NCBI GenBank assembly: GCA_025360045.1
Contig: JANYCY010000091.1
Location: 1 to 64,000, forward strand
Length of the DNA stretch: 64,000 nucleotides
Direction: 5' to 3'
Source of the DNA: Janthinobacterium sp.
GTDB lineage: Bacteria > Pseudomonadota > Gammaproteobacteria > Burkholderiales > Chitinibacteraceae
Shown piece by piece: positions 55,549-63,410 of this stretch (its first letter is position 1; every line of letters starts with the position of its first letter). The translations under genes and the position numbers were made by a program. Under the pieces are notes generated by a model. It saw nothing but the letters and a program-made list of their open reading frames with translations. It ran no database searches and was not told where the DNA came from.

Positions 55549-55980
55549 CACAATGTCCTGCATTTGTTTTGCTAAATCGTCTGGACTGATATCCATAACG
55601 GCTTGAACTTGGGCAGCCCAGCGAGCTTCATCCCAAAGTTCGAATTTATTGCCCATGCCAACGAGGGCGACTTCTTTATCGAGCCCCGCCAGTTGGCGTA
55701 AACGGGGCGGAATTAAAATGCGCCCAGCGCTATCGGGTTCAATCTCTTCGGCATGGCCGACGATAAAACGACGAATAGGCATCTGAGCGCCAGAAAGACG
55801 GTTGAGTTGATCGCGCACAGGCAACCAATCGGGGGCAGGGTAAAGAAGTAAGCAACCAGATGGCTCAGCCGTAATGACTAATTGGTTAGCACAATGAATC
55901 CCCAGCGCATCACGATGCCTGGCAGGTATTGCCAATCGTCCTTTGCTGTCGAGATTTAAAGATGCCACGCCGCCAAACAT
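55543..55980 (-). CDS. mraZ: transcriptional regulator MraZ
   Basis: A 145-residue protein with two AbrB-like DNA-binding repeats (DSKGRLAIPARHRDAL at about 10-25 and DSAGRILIPPRLRQLA at about 60-75). MraZ represses or tunes its own dcw operon by binding direct repeats upstream; such repeats are present here at 56021-56045. First gene of the cluster. Confidence 0.94.
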   Translation of the reverse strand: MFGGVASLNLDSKGRLAIPARHRDALGIHCANQLVITAEPSGCLLLYPAPDWLPVRDQLNRLSGAQMPIRRFIVGHAEEIEPDSAGRILIPPRLRQLAGLDKEVALVGMGNKFELWDEARWAAQVQAVMDISPDDLAKQMQDIVL

Positions 55981-56020
55981 GATGATTTACTCTTTTGTAA
56001 GGATTAAAACAACACTTTTA

Positions 56021-56073
56021 CCCACTTTCACCCACTACTTCCCACTATAGAGTAAAAAAAAAGAGCGCACAAG
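56021..56073 (-). promoter_or_regulatory. dcw promoter with three MraZ boxes
   Basis: On the minus strand GTGGG occurs three times with a 10-base period (plus-strand CCCAC at 56021, 56031 and 56041), the arrangement known for MraZ operators. A promoter overlaps them: -35 TTGTGC, 17-base spacer, -10 TATAGT (56044-56049). The boxes thus cover the start site, fitting autorepression. A hairpin with A/T flanks (about 56055-56087) overlaps the -35 and may also act as a terminator. Confidence 0.65.
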
Positions 56074-56249
56074 CGCCCGTTTTTTAATTGTTCTTTTGAT
56101 ACAATCACTTAGCTGCAAAATATGTAATGTACATTTTTCACTTGTTTTATCTAGCATAAGCAAGAGTTAAACGAATAAAGTTAAAGTAAAACTTTAACTT
56201 TATTCGCGAATAATACGTCTTTTACCCTCTTTAATATTGATTACGCCTT

Positions 56250-56414
56250 GTGACAGAAAAATTACTGAATATCTGCTTGTTTGGCTTGCTTGTTTGGGCG
56301 CTTTGGCGACGAATTAGCCCTGCTGTGCGCTCAGAAATCGACCGTACGATGAAGATTGCATCGATCGTTTTATTGCTATCTGCCGCTAGCGCCTTGTTTT
56401 TTCACATGTATTGA
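56250..56414 (+). CDS. small membrane protein divergent from mraZ
   Basis: A 54-residue frame from GTG 56250 to TGA 56414. It has a hydrophobic segment (LLNICLFGLLVWALW), a basic turn (RRISPAVRSEIDR) and a second helix (IASIVLLLSAASALFF), so a two-helix membrane protein. GTG is the only start after an in-frame stop at 56238; the ribosome site is poor. Family not recognised; regular composition and helix pattern make a chance frame unlikely. Confidence 0.5.
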   Translation: MTEKLLNICLFGLLVWALWRRISPAVRSEIDRTMKIASIVLLLSAASALFFHMY

Positions 56415-56575
56415 TGGCTTTTTTTATATGGATTGATATCCCGTGCATAGGGAGTAAAGTGTTTGGCCGCCGTAAATTTCTTGCTGGTCATTCGTCTTAT
56501 CGTAAATAAAATGTAGAAGTGGCTGTCAGCACTTGCTGTTCTATTCGACTAATCCCTATTGCCAAGGAGAACATC

Positions 56576-57499
56576 ATGCTGATCCGTCCATCGACAGAAA
56601 TATTACCTTCCGAAATTACCCCTGAGGGTATTTGGCTAAATCGCCGCCAAATCATGACGGGTGCTGCTGCTTTTGGACTAGCCGCCGCTTTGCCTGCACA
56701 GGCTGCAGGCGAATTGGCCCATCGTTCTAGCCCTCTTTCAGCCAAAGATGATAAAAATAGTTTTGAGCAAATTACCCAATACAATAATTTTTATGAATTT
56801 GGTACGGGTAAAGATGATCCGGCTAAAGCCGCACATAGTTTAAAAACGCGGCCTTGGAATATTGTGATTGAGGGCGAGTGCGAAAAGCCGCAGACCTTTT
56901 CGATAGAGGAATTGCTAAAAATTGCGCCATTGGAAGAGCGAATTTACCGTTTGCGCTGTGTAGAAGGCTGGTCAATGGTGATTCCGTGGGTAGGTTTCCC
57001 ACTTTCTGAGCTGATTAAGCGAGTGAATCCTACTTCTAAAGCAAAATACGTCGAGTTTATTTCGCTGGCCGATAAAGAGCAGATGCCAGGCGTTAATCGA
57101 TCGGTACTCGATTGGCCTTATACCGAAGGATTGCGCATGGACGAAGTGATGCATCCTTTGGCGATTATGGCGGTTGGCCTTTATGGCAAAGTATTACCCA
57201 ATCAAAACGGCGCACCGATTCGCTTGGTGGTACCGTGGAAATATGGCTTTAAAAGCGCCAAATCCATCGTGAAAATCCGCCTTACCGAGAAACAACCGCA
57301 AACGTCATGGAATAAAGCGGGGCCGAATGAATATGGCTTTTATTCCAATGTAAACCCCGAAGTAGACCACCCCCGCTGGAGCCAAGCCACCGAGCGGCGA
57401 ATTGGCGAATTTTTTAAACGCAAAACATTAATGTTTAATGGCTACGGCGATCAAGTGGCGGGAATGTATAAGGGAATGGATTTGAAGAAGTTGTTTTGA
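56576..57499 (+). CDS. msrP: protein-methionine-sulfoxide reductase catalytic subunit MsrP
   Basis: A 307-residue periplasmic molybdopterin enzyme that repairs oxidised methionine in proteins. A twin-arginine signal ([22 protein letters not shown]) is at about 23-46; the Mo-ligand Cys is in RLRCVEGW, and [16 protein letters not shown] and [19 protein letters not shown] are conserved. ATG 56576 follows AAGGAGA. The membrane haem partner MsrQ, normally next to it, is missing from this window. Confidence 0.93.
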   Translation: MLIRPSTEILPSEITPEGIWLNRRQIMTGAAAFGLAAALPAQAAGELAHRSSPLSAKDDKNSFEQITQYNNFYEFGTGKDDPAKAAHSLKTRPWNIVIEGECEKPQTFSIEELLKIAPLEERIYRLRCVEGWSMVIPWVGFPLSELIKRVNPTSKAKYVEFISLADKEQMPGVNRSVLDWPYTEGLRMDEVMHPLAIMAVGLYGKVLPNQNGAPIRLVVPWKYGFKSAKSIVKIRLTEKQPQTSWNKAGPNEYGFYSNVNPEVDHPRWSQATERRIGEFFKRKTLMFNGYGDQVAGMYKGMDLKKLF

Positions 57500-57593
57500 A
57501 AGATTGAGAGTCTAAAAGGTCTGTAGACACAGAGGATAGTAGAGGTCGGAAAGGGATTTTTCTTTCTTAGAGTTTGTGTGCGTGGACTCAGTG

Positions 57594-57731
57594 CTAAATC
57601 TTGAACCACAGAGATCACAGAGGACACAGAGTTTCACAGAGGCCGTCGAAGAACTTACTTAGGTTTTCTCTGTGAACTCTGTGCTCTCATTTTCCTCTGT
57701 GCTCTCATTTTCCTCTGTGGTTCAAGGTTTA
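57594..57731. repeat. long TTGAACCACAGAG palindrome, full copy
   Basis: TAAATCTTGAACCACAGAG at the left and CTCTGTGGTTCAAGGTTTA at the right, between convergent msrP and rpoH, at the place where msrQ would be expected. The right arm has an internal direct repeat, CTCTGTGCTCTCATTTTCC twice in tandem. Confidence 0.9.
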
Positions 57732-57814
57732 GCTCTGCTAGGGCTAGCAGGTCTGGAAGCGAGGATCGCCATCGCGTAAGTCAATAAGCTTTTGGTAAGA
57801 AGAAAACAGCTAAT

Positions 57815-57843
57815 AAAAAACGGAGCCGCTGGCTCCGTTTTTT
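57815..57843 (-). terminator. rpoH terminator
   Basis: AAAAAACGGAGCC and GGCTCCGTTTTTT form a symmetrical stem with a short GCT loop between A and T runs; it works in both directions and overlaps the end of rpoH. Confidence 0.9.
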
Positions 57844-58693
57844 ATGCTGGCAATAAAGCCTGCTTCATTTTGCTGAGGGCTTTGGCCTCGATTTGGCGGA
57901 TGCGCTCGGCCGAGACATTAAACTCTGCGGCTAAGTCATGCAGTGTTAAAGATGTGCCTTCATCCGCAAGCCAGCGTGTTTCCACGATCCGGCGGCTGCG
58001 CTCGTCTAAGCTTGCGAGTGCCATTTGCAGGCCTTCGGTATGTAGCTTATCGACAGCGCGGCGGGCCAAAGTGGCGTCTGGTGCGCTATCGTGATCGGCC
58101 AGCCAATCGATGGGTGCGTAGCCTTCGTCATCGTTGTCATCGGCGATCAAGGAAATATCTTGACCGCTCATCCGCGTTTCCATTTCCAGTACTTCTTCGC
58201 GCTTTACTCCCAAATCGTCGGCGATTTTTTGCGCTTCAGAGGTGGTGAGTGCGGCAAAGCCAGGCTTCATAGAGCGCAGATTAAAGAATAATTTGCGTTG
58301 GGCTTTGGTTGTGGCAACACGAACCAAGCGCCAGTTGCGCAGTACGTATTCGTGGATTTCGGCTTTAATCCAATGCACAGCAAAGGAAAACAAGCGTACG
58401 CCGCGGCCGGGTTCAAAGCGTTTTACCGCTTTCATCAGGCCGATATTGCCCTCTTGGATTAAGTCTGCCTGAGGCAGGCCGTAGCCAGAGTAGCCACGTG
58501 CAATGGATACCACGACTCGCAGATGGGACATAACCAGCTGCTTGGCGGCATCCAAGTCGTTATCTTGGTGGTAGCGCTCAGCGAGGCTAATTTCTTCTTC
58601 CTGCGAGAGCATGGGTACGGTATTTACACGCTGGATATAGCTCTCGATGCTGTCGCCACCGGACAGAACGGGAAGTGTAAGTGCAGACGCCAT
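57842..58693 (-). CDS. rpoH: heat-shock sigma factor RpoH (sigma-32)
   Basis: A 283-residue sigma-70 family factor. Region 2 (GYGLPQADLIQEGNIGLMKAVKRFEP), the RpoH box QRKLFFNLR (about 132-140) that separates it from other sigma factors, and region 4 helix-turn-helix (NVSAERIRQIEAKALSKM) are visible. Last in the ftsE-ftsX-rpoH block, the same order as in E. coli, with a 165-base gap after ftsX. Confidence 0.95.
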   Translation of the reverse strand: MASALTLPVLSGGDSIESYIQRVNTVPMLSQEEEISLAERYHQDNDLDAAKQLVMSHLRVVVSIARGYSGYGLPQADLIQEGNIGLMKAVKRFEPGRGVRLFSFAVHWIKAEIHEYVLRNWRLVRVATTKAQRKLFFNLRSMKPGFAALTTSEAQKIADDLGVKREEVLEMETRMSGQDISLIADDNDDEGYAPIDWLADHDSAPDATLARRAVDKLHTEGLQMALASLDERSRRIVETRWLADEGTSLTLHDLAAEFNVSAERIRQIEAKALSKMKQALLPA

Positions 58694-58858
58694 GTTTCAA
58701 TCTCTCCTAGCAATAATGCTCATTAATTTTAGCACTTGATTTGCTAGAGTGCTAAAAAATGACGAAGTTCATTTCTTAATGGTTTGATTCAATCACACTC
58801 TGCGGGGCGGAGGCACGGCAATTTTTCCTATCTGCCCCATAGCGTGAGTTAATTTTGC

Positions 58859-59761
58859 TTATGTAAATTGCCGTAAATGCCGCCATACCGCCAGCCATGC
58901 GCCGATAAACGTGAGCAGGGTGCACAGGCCACATACGATGGCAATCGTACTAAGGTCTGGTGACAGGAGGCTGAATTTCTGACCGTAGGCGGTGGCCAAT
59001 TCATTCACTGCGGGGTTGAGGTGGGATAAAGCGGCCGCGACGATGGCGCAAGCAAGCAGACCTCCGAGCAAGCCTTGCACCATGGCAAAGTAGACAAACG
59101 GTCGGCGAATAAAGGCGTCGGTCGCGCCAATAAGTCGTGCCACTTCGATTTCTTCTTTACGCGTTAAAATTTGCATGCGAATCGCATTGCCGGTAATCAG
59201 CGCCAGTGCGGTAGCCAGTAGCACGGCAATGACTTCAAATAAAGTTTGGCCCAGCGCCAATAGCCTTTCTAAACGATGTGCCCAAGCCGAATCGAGCTGC
59301 ACTTCTTCAACCCCAGGGCGGCTGATCATGTCTTTTTGTAATGCTTCTAAGGCACTGGCTTGGCCGTCTTTGCTGCTTAGCACAAAGGCATCTGGCAGTG
59401 GGTTCTCACTCAGCCCTGCTAACAGATTGGCAGCGCCTGATGAAGCTTGCATATCTTTAAGCGCCTCGTCTTTAGCAATAAAACGGCTGTTAGCGACACG
59501 CGGATCTTTTTTTAATTGTGCTTTTAAAGTGGCAACATCTTCTGCCGTGGCCGAGTTCTGCATGAAGATTGAAATTTGTGGCTCAACATGGATCTGGCTA
59601 GCCACATTACTCAAGCTATTAATAAGCAGCCACAGCGCCAAGGGCAGAGCTGCAGTAATACCAATCACCAAAAGATTAAGTGCGCTGGAGAAAGGATGGC
59701 GAACTAAAGCACCCAAGGTGCGTGCTAAGGAGAGTAGATGGAGTCTGAACCAGTGTTTCAT
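58859..59761 (-). CDS. ftsX: cell division protein FtsX
   Basis: A 300-residue ABC-type membrane subunit working with FtsE to control septal amidases. Four helices (about 20-45, 170-195, 220-245 and 262-290) surround a periplasmic domain. GATDAFIRRPFVYFAMVQGLLGG is the conserved cytoplasmic loop. Six bases after ftsE. Confidence 0.93.
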   Translation of the reverse strand: MKHWFRLHLLSLARTLGALVRHPFSSALNLLVIGITAALPLALWLLINSLSNVASQIHVEPQISIFMQNSATAEDVATLKAQLKKDPRVANSRFIAKDEALKDMQASSGAANLLAGLSENPLPDAFVLSSKDGQASALEALQKDMISRPGVEEVQLDSAWAHRLERLLALGQTLFEVIAVLLATALALITGNAIRMQILTRKEEIEVARLIGATDAFIRRPFVYFAMVQGLLGGLLACAIVAAALSHLNPAVNELATAYGQKFSLLSPDLSTIAIVCGLCTLLTFIGAWLAVWRHLRQFT

Positions 59762-59767
59762 AGCGCC

Positions 59768-60421
59768 TCAAGCAGTAAATTGACCATTTTTTAGGCGCAG
59801 AATACGGCGGCCGTAATCTGCCATCAGGGTTTCATCATGAGCAGAAATCACGATGGTAACGCCAACCTGATGAAAGGATTTAAACAGCTCCAGAATATCG
59901 TGGGCGTAATCGCGATCCAGATTGGCGGTTGGCTCGTCTGCCAGCAAAATAGCGGGCCGATGCACTACGGCGCGGGCGATACATAGCCGCTGCTGCTCGC
60001 CTCCCGATAGCGAGATCGGGTTAAGCTTTTCTTTGCCAGCCAAGCCTACTTTATCGAGCGCGGCCAAAACACGGCGGCGGCCTTCTCGATGATCGAAGCC
60101 AACAATATCTAGCGGCAGGCTGACATTATCTAAAACGCTGCGATCAAACAGAATTTTATGATCCTGAAAAATCAGTCCTAGATGGCGTCGAATATAAGGT
60201 AGCGAGCTGCGATTCATTTTCGCCATATTTTGCCCGTTCACCATCACCGCACCGCCACTGGGCTTTTCTATGCCTGCGATCAGTTTGAGCAGCGTCGATT
60301 TACCCGCGCCAGAATGGCCCGCCAAAAAAACCAGCTCGCCACTTGGAATCTCAAAGCTTAAATTCTTAACGGCATCAAAGCCGCCAGGATAGCGCTTACT
60401 GACTTGTTGGAACTGGATCAT
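59768..60421 (-). CDS. ftsE: cell division ATP-binding protein FtsE
   Basis: A 217-residue ATPase partner of FtsX. Walker A AGHSGAGKSTLLKL, signature LSGGEQQRLCIARA, Walker B ILLADEPTANLD. The N-terminus MIQFQQVSKRYPGG is typical. Its position after ftsY and before ftsX matches the E. coli order except for the GNAT gene inserted upstream. Confidence 0.95.
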   Translation of the reverse strand: MIQFQQVSKRYPGGFDAVKNLSFEIPSGELVFLAGHSGAGKSTLLKLIAGIEKPSGGAVMVNGQNMAKMNRSSLPYIRRHLGLIFQDHKILFDRSVLDNVSLPLDIVGFDHREGRRRVLAALDKVGLAGKEKLNPISLSGGEQQRLCIARAVVHRPAILLADEPTANLDRDYAHDILELFKSFHQVGVTIVISAHDETLMADYGRRILRLKNGQFTA

Positions 60422-60704
60422 AGGAGCCCTAATTTGTTTTCCACGAATACGCTAAACCTAAATCTTGAACTATCGAGAACATTGAGTTACGCGGAGAAAG
60501 GTATGACAAATATTACTTAGGATATATAGCGAAATAACTGCCCTGAATAATGTATTTCGTAGGTTGGGTTAGCGGGCTTTATCGCGTAACCCAACATCCT
60601 TTTCCGCCAAGCATGTTGGGTTACGCTGGTTTGCGTAGCCAAAATCAGCCACGAAACCAGCTAACCCAAGCTACGGTAGTGGCCTAATGTTTTTATATAT
60701 TTAT
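60422..60704. repeat. 283-base repeat-filled gap between the GNAT gene and ftsE
   Basis: It holds a left half of the long TTGAACCACGGAG family (60453-60500) and a large GTAGGTTGGGTTAGC palindrome (60559-60676) with several GTTGGGTTACG arms. No gene visible. A promoter for ftsEX-rpoH would have to lie here. Confidence 0.75.
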
Positions 60705-61208
60705 TTACGCTTTCACTAATATTTTGTTTTCGTACTGATTACCGCCGAATTCGAAGTATGTTACACCATGCTGAACAAAACCTTGGTGGGCATAAAAAGC
60801 AATTGCGCGGTGATTGTTACTATTGCTACTCAGCCAGTAAGCACGAGAGCTGATGATTTCTTCGCAATAAGCCAGCAGCTTGCCGCCTAAGCCTTGTCCG
60901 GTAAAGGTTTCTTGAACATACAGCGTTTGTAGCTCAATAGAGCCAAGCGCAGGCTGCTCTTTGGACGCAAAATCAATTTGCGCGAAAGCCACCAGATGAT
61001 GGTTGATTTCGGCAAGCAATATTTGGTACTGAGGATTGCTGATTAAGTCTGCAAATTTGGCCGGTGTAAATTCACTCAGCACATAAGCCGAAATATCCTG
61101 CCGAATGCCTGCGCGCGCATAGGTATGCAACCAAACCTGAATCGCCAGCGCTGCTAGGTTGTGCGCATCAGCCGCTGCGGCAGGGCGTAAAACAAGGGAG
61201 TGATCCAT
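60705..61208 (-). CDS. GNAT family N-acetyltransferase
   Basis: A 167-residue single-domain GNAT acetyltransferase. The acetyl-CoA pyrophosphate loop reads FTGQGLGGKLLAYCE (about 113-127), with the strand LQTLYVQE before it and AIAFYAHQGFVQHG after. Substrate unknown. It is inserted between ftsY and ftsE and flanked on both sides by repeats. Confidence 0.82.
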   Translation of the reverse strand: MDHSLVLRPAAAADAHNLAALAIQVWLHTYARAGIRQDISAYVLSEFTPAKFADLISNPQYQILLAEINHHLVAFAQIDFASKEQPALGSIELQTLYVQETFTGQGLGGKLLAYCEEIISSRAYWLSSNSNNHRAIAFYAHQGFVQHGVTYFEFGGNQYENKILVKA

Positions 61209-61434
61209 TTACTTCCTTGGCAGGAGTTGGTGGCTTTTGTTTTTATAGGGTGTGCAAGTCGCTTTTCTTGCGCACCGTTTTCTGCGCTGCGTCGTTGCAC
61301 ACCCTATGAACTTGCTTAGGCCGCGAGGCGGTGCGGAACAAAATGCCGTTCCACACCCTACAAATTTATTTGTTTTTCCTCGGTGTTCTCGCTTTTTATT
61401 CTCTGTGTCCTCTGTGTCCCAAGATCTTGGGTTT
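61209..61434. repeat. repeat-filled gap between ftsY and the GNAT gene
   Basis: GGGTGTGCAAGTCG ... CGTCGTTGCACACCC palindrome (61245-61305), a GGTGCGGAAC/GTTCCACACC inverted repeat (61328-61360), and the right half of the long TTGAACCACGGAG family (61375-61436). It abuts the ftsY stop. No gene visible. Confidence 0.75.
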
Positions 61435-62583
61435 TTAATCAAACAGCGCTTCCACATAATCTTTGGCAATAAAGGGGCGCAAGTCGTCGATGCTTTCGCC
61501 TACACCTACAAAGCGCAGTGGGATGGGGCGCTGTTTGGCAATCGCCGCGATAATCCCGCCCTTGGCTGTGCCGTCGAGCTTGGTCAAGATTAAACCCGTC
61601 AGGCCGAGTGCGTCGTCGAATGATTTTACTTGGCTGAGCGCGTTCTGGCCGTTATTAGCATCCAGCACCAGCATGATTTCGTGCGGGCCTGTTGGGTCGG
61701 CTTTTTGCACCACGCGTTTTACTTTTTTGATTTCTTCCATCAAATGCAGCTGCGTAGGCAGGCGGCCAGCGGTATCGACGATCACCACATCAATGCCACG
61801 CGCTTTAGCTGCGTTTACCGCATCAAAAGCCACCGCAGCAGAGTCACCGCCATCCTGAGCAATCACTTGTACGCCATTACGCTCGCCCCACACCACCAGT
61901 TGTTCACGCGCGGCGGCACGGAAAGTGTCTCCAGCAGCGAGGAGCACGCTCAGCCCTTGGCCTTGGAAATATTTAGCCAACTTGCCGATGCTGGTGGTTT
62001 TACCCGCACCATTTACACCCGCTACCATCAAGATAAAAGGCTTATGCGTGCTAACATCCAGCGGTTTTTGCAAGGGGCTGATGAGATCGGTGAGGGAGCT
62101 TTGTAATGCACCTTTCAGCTCTGAGCCATTTTTAAGCCCAGCAAGGCTTACACGATTTCGTACATCGCTGAGCAAATGCTGTGTTGCATCGACGCCCATA
62201 TCGGCGGTAAGCAGCACGGATTCCAGTTCTTCGTACAGATCCTCATCAATCTGTCCGCCGCCAAACAGCCCCGCCAAGCTTTTGCCCAAGCGATCTCGTG
62301 TTTTAGAGAGACCCGCTTTTAACCGATCCGCCCAAGATTGCTTGGCTTGAGGCTGTGCGACTTCAATAATGGCAGCAGGAGCAGCGACTACTTCGATAGG
62401 CGCTACTTCTTCAACAATCAGCGGCTCAGCGCTTACCGCTTCGATAGCCATTTCGGCTACGTCAACAACAGGCGCAGCGGCTGGATTAATCGGTGCCGTG
62501 TCGATTTGGACAGGCTCTACCACCAGTGGTGTTTCTGGGGTGACCGGTGCAACCGGCTTTTTTTTGCGAAAAAAACTGAACAT
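61435..62583 (-). CDS. ftsY: signal recognition particle receptor FtsY
   Basis: A 382-residue SRP GTPase receptor that docks ribosome-SRP complexes at the membrane. An acidic, Ala/Val-rich N-terminal region (about 12-85) precedes the NG domain: G1 GVNGAGKTTSIGKLA, G3 DTAGRLPTQ, G4 TKLDGTAKGG. Divergent from rsmD, as in E. coli. Confidence 0.95.
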   Translation of the reverse strand: MFSFFRKKKPVAPVTPETPLVVEPVQIDTAPINPAAAPVVDVAEMAIEAVSAEPLIVEEVAPIEVVAAPAAIIEVAQPQAKQSWADRLKAGLSKTRDRLGKSLAGLFGGGQIDEDLYEELESVLLTADMGVDATQHLLSDVRNRVSLAGLKNGSELKGALQSSLTDLISPLQKPLDVSTHKPFILMVAGVNGAGKTTSIGKLAKYFQGQGLSVLLAAGDTFRAAAREQLVVWGERNGVQVIAQDGGDSAAVAFDAVNAAKARGIDVVIVDTAGRLPTQLHLMEEIKKVKRVVQKADPTGPHEIMLVLDANNGQNALSQVKSFDDALGLTGLILTKLDGTAKGGIIAAIAKQRPIPLRFVGVGESIDDLRPFIAKDYVEALFD

Positions 62584-62725
62584 GAGTTTGCGGGTATTCC
62601 GAAAGATGGCGGAAAATGCAGGCAGCCTGCCGACATTAAGTCTGTTTCATACATACAAAACCGACTAGGTCTGTGTATTTAACAGGCTGCTGAGCTATTT
62701 AATTACAGATTGCTAGGATTTTAAC

Positions 62726-63280
62726 ATGGCCGCACAGTTCAAAAACCAGGTTCGTATTATTGGCGGTGACTATAAACGCCGTTTATTGAAGTTTCCTGAC
62801 GCAGAAGGCCTGCGTCCAACGCCTGACCGGGTGCGTGAAACGCTATTTAATTGGCTAGGCCAAGAGTGCACTAATTTAACGTGCCTTGATCTTTTCTCTG
62901 GCAGCGGTGCGCTCGGTTTTGAGGCCGCATCAAGGAATGCCAAGCGTGTGGTGATGGTAGAGCGCGCTAAAAACGTGGCAGCGAGCTTAAAAGAAAATCA
63001 AACGTTGCTGGGAGCCGCCAACATCGAAGTGATTTGGGGCGATGCACTGCGCTTTTTAGACACTACAAGCGATCGCTTTGACGTGGTGTTTTTAGACCCG
63101 CCTTTTGACTCAGATTTTTTAGCGCAAGTATTACCAAAACTACCACGCATCTTAAATACAGGCGCTGTGATCTATGCCGAGACAGCCAACTGGCCGGATC
63201 GGGAAGGCTGGGAAATCGTCAAAGAAGGCCGAGCAGGGCAAGTGAAATACGCCTTGCTGCGGATGGTGGTGCAGAGTTAA
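62726..63280 (+). CDS. rsmD: 16S rRNA m2G966 methyltransferase
   Basis: A 184-residue class I methyltransferase. RIIGGDYKRRLLKFP at the start, SAM motif DLFSGSGALGFEAASR and catalytic motif IV DPPF (VVFLDPPFDSD) identify RsmD. Divergent from ftsY. The stop is followed directly by a long palindromic repeat. Confidence 0.94.
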   Translation: MAAQFKNQVRIIGGDYKRRLLKFPDAEGLRPTPDRVRETLFNWLGQECTNLTCLDLFSGSGALGFEAASRNAKRVVMVERAKNVAASLKENQTLLGAANIEVIWGDALRFLDTTSDRFDVVFLDPPFDSDFLAQVLPKLPRILNTGAVIYAETANWPDREGWEIVKEGRAGQVKYALLRMVVQS

Positions 63281-63283
63281 GGC

Positions 63284-63410
63284 CTAAACCCAAACCTTAA
63301 ACCACGGAGTAAAAGGAGAACACGGAGGGCCACGGAGAAAGACATACACAATGTTTTTTCCGTGAAACTCCGTGTTCTCTGTGATCTCCGTGGTTCAAGG
63401 TTTGGGTTTT
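63284..63410. repeat. long TTGAACCACGGAG palindrome, full copy
   Basis: TAAACCCAAACCTTAAACCACGG at the left and CCGTGGTTCAAGGTTTGGGTTTT at the right fill the entire gap between convergent rsmD and the EAL gene. In this position it may serve as a two-way terminator. Confidence 0.9.
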
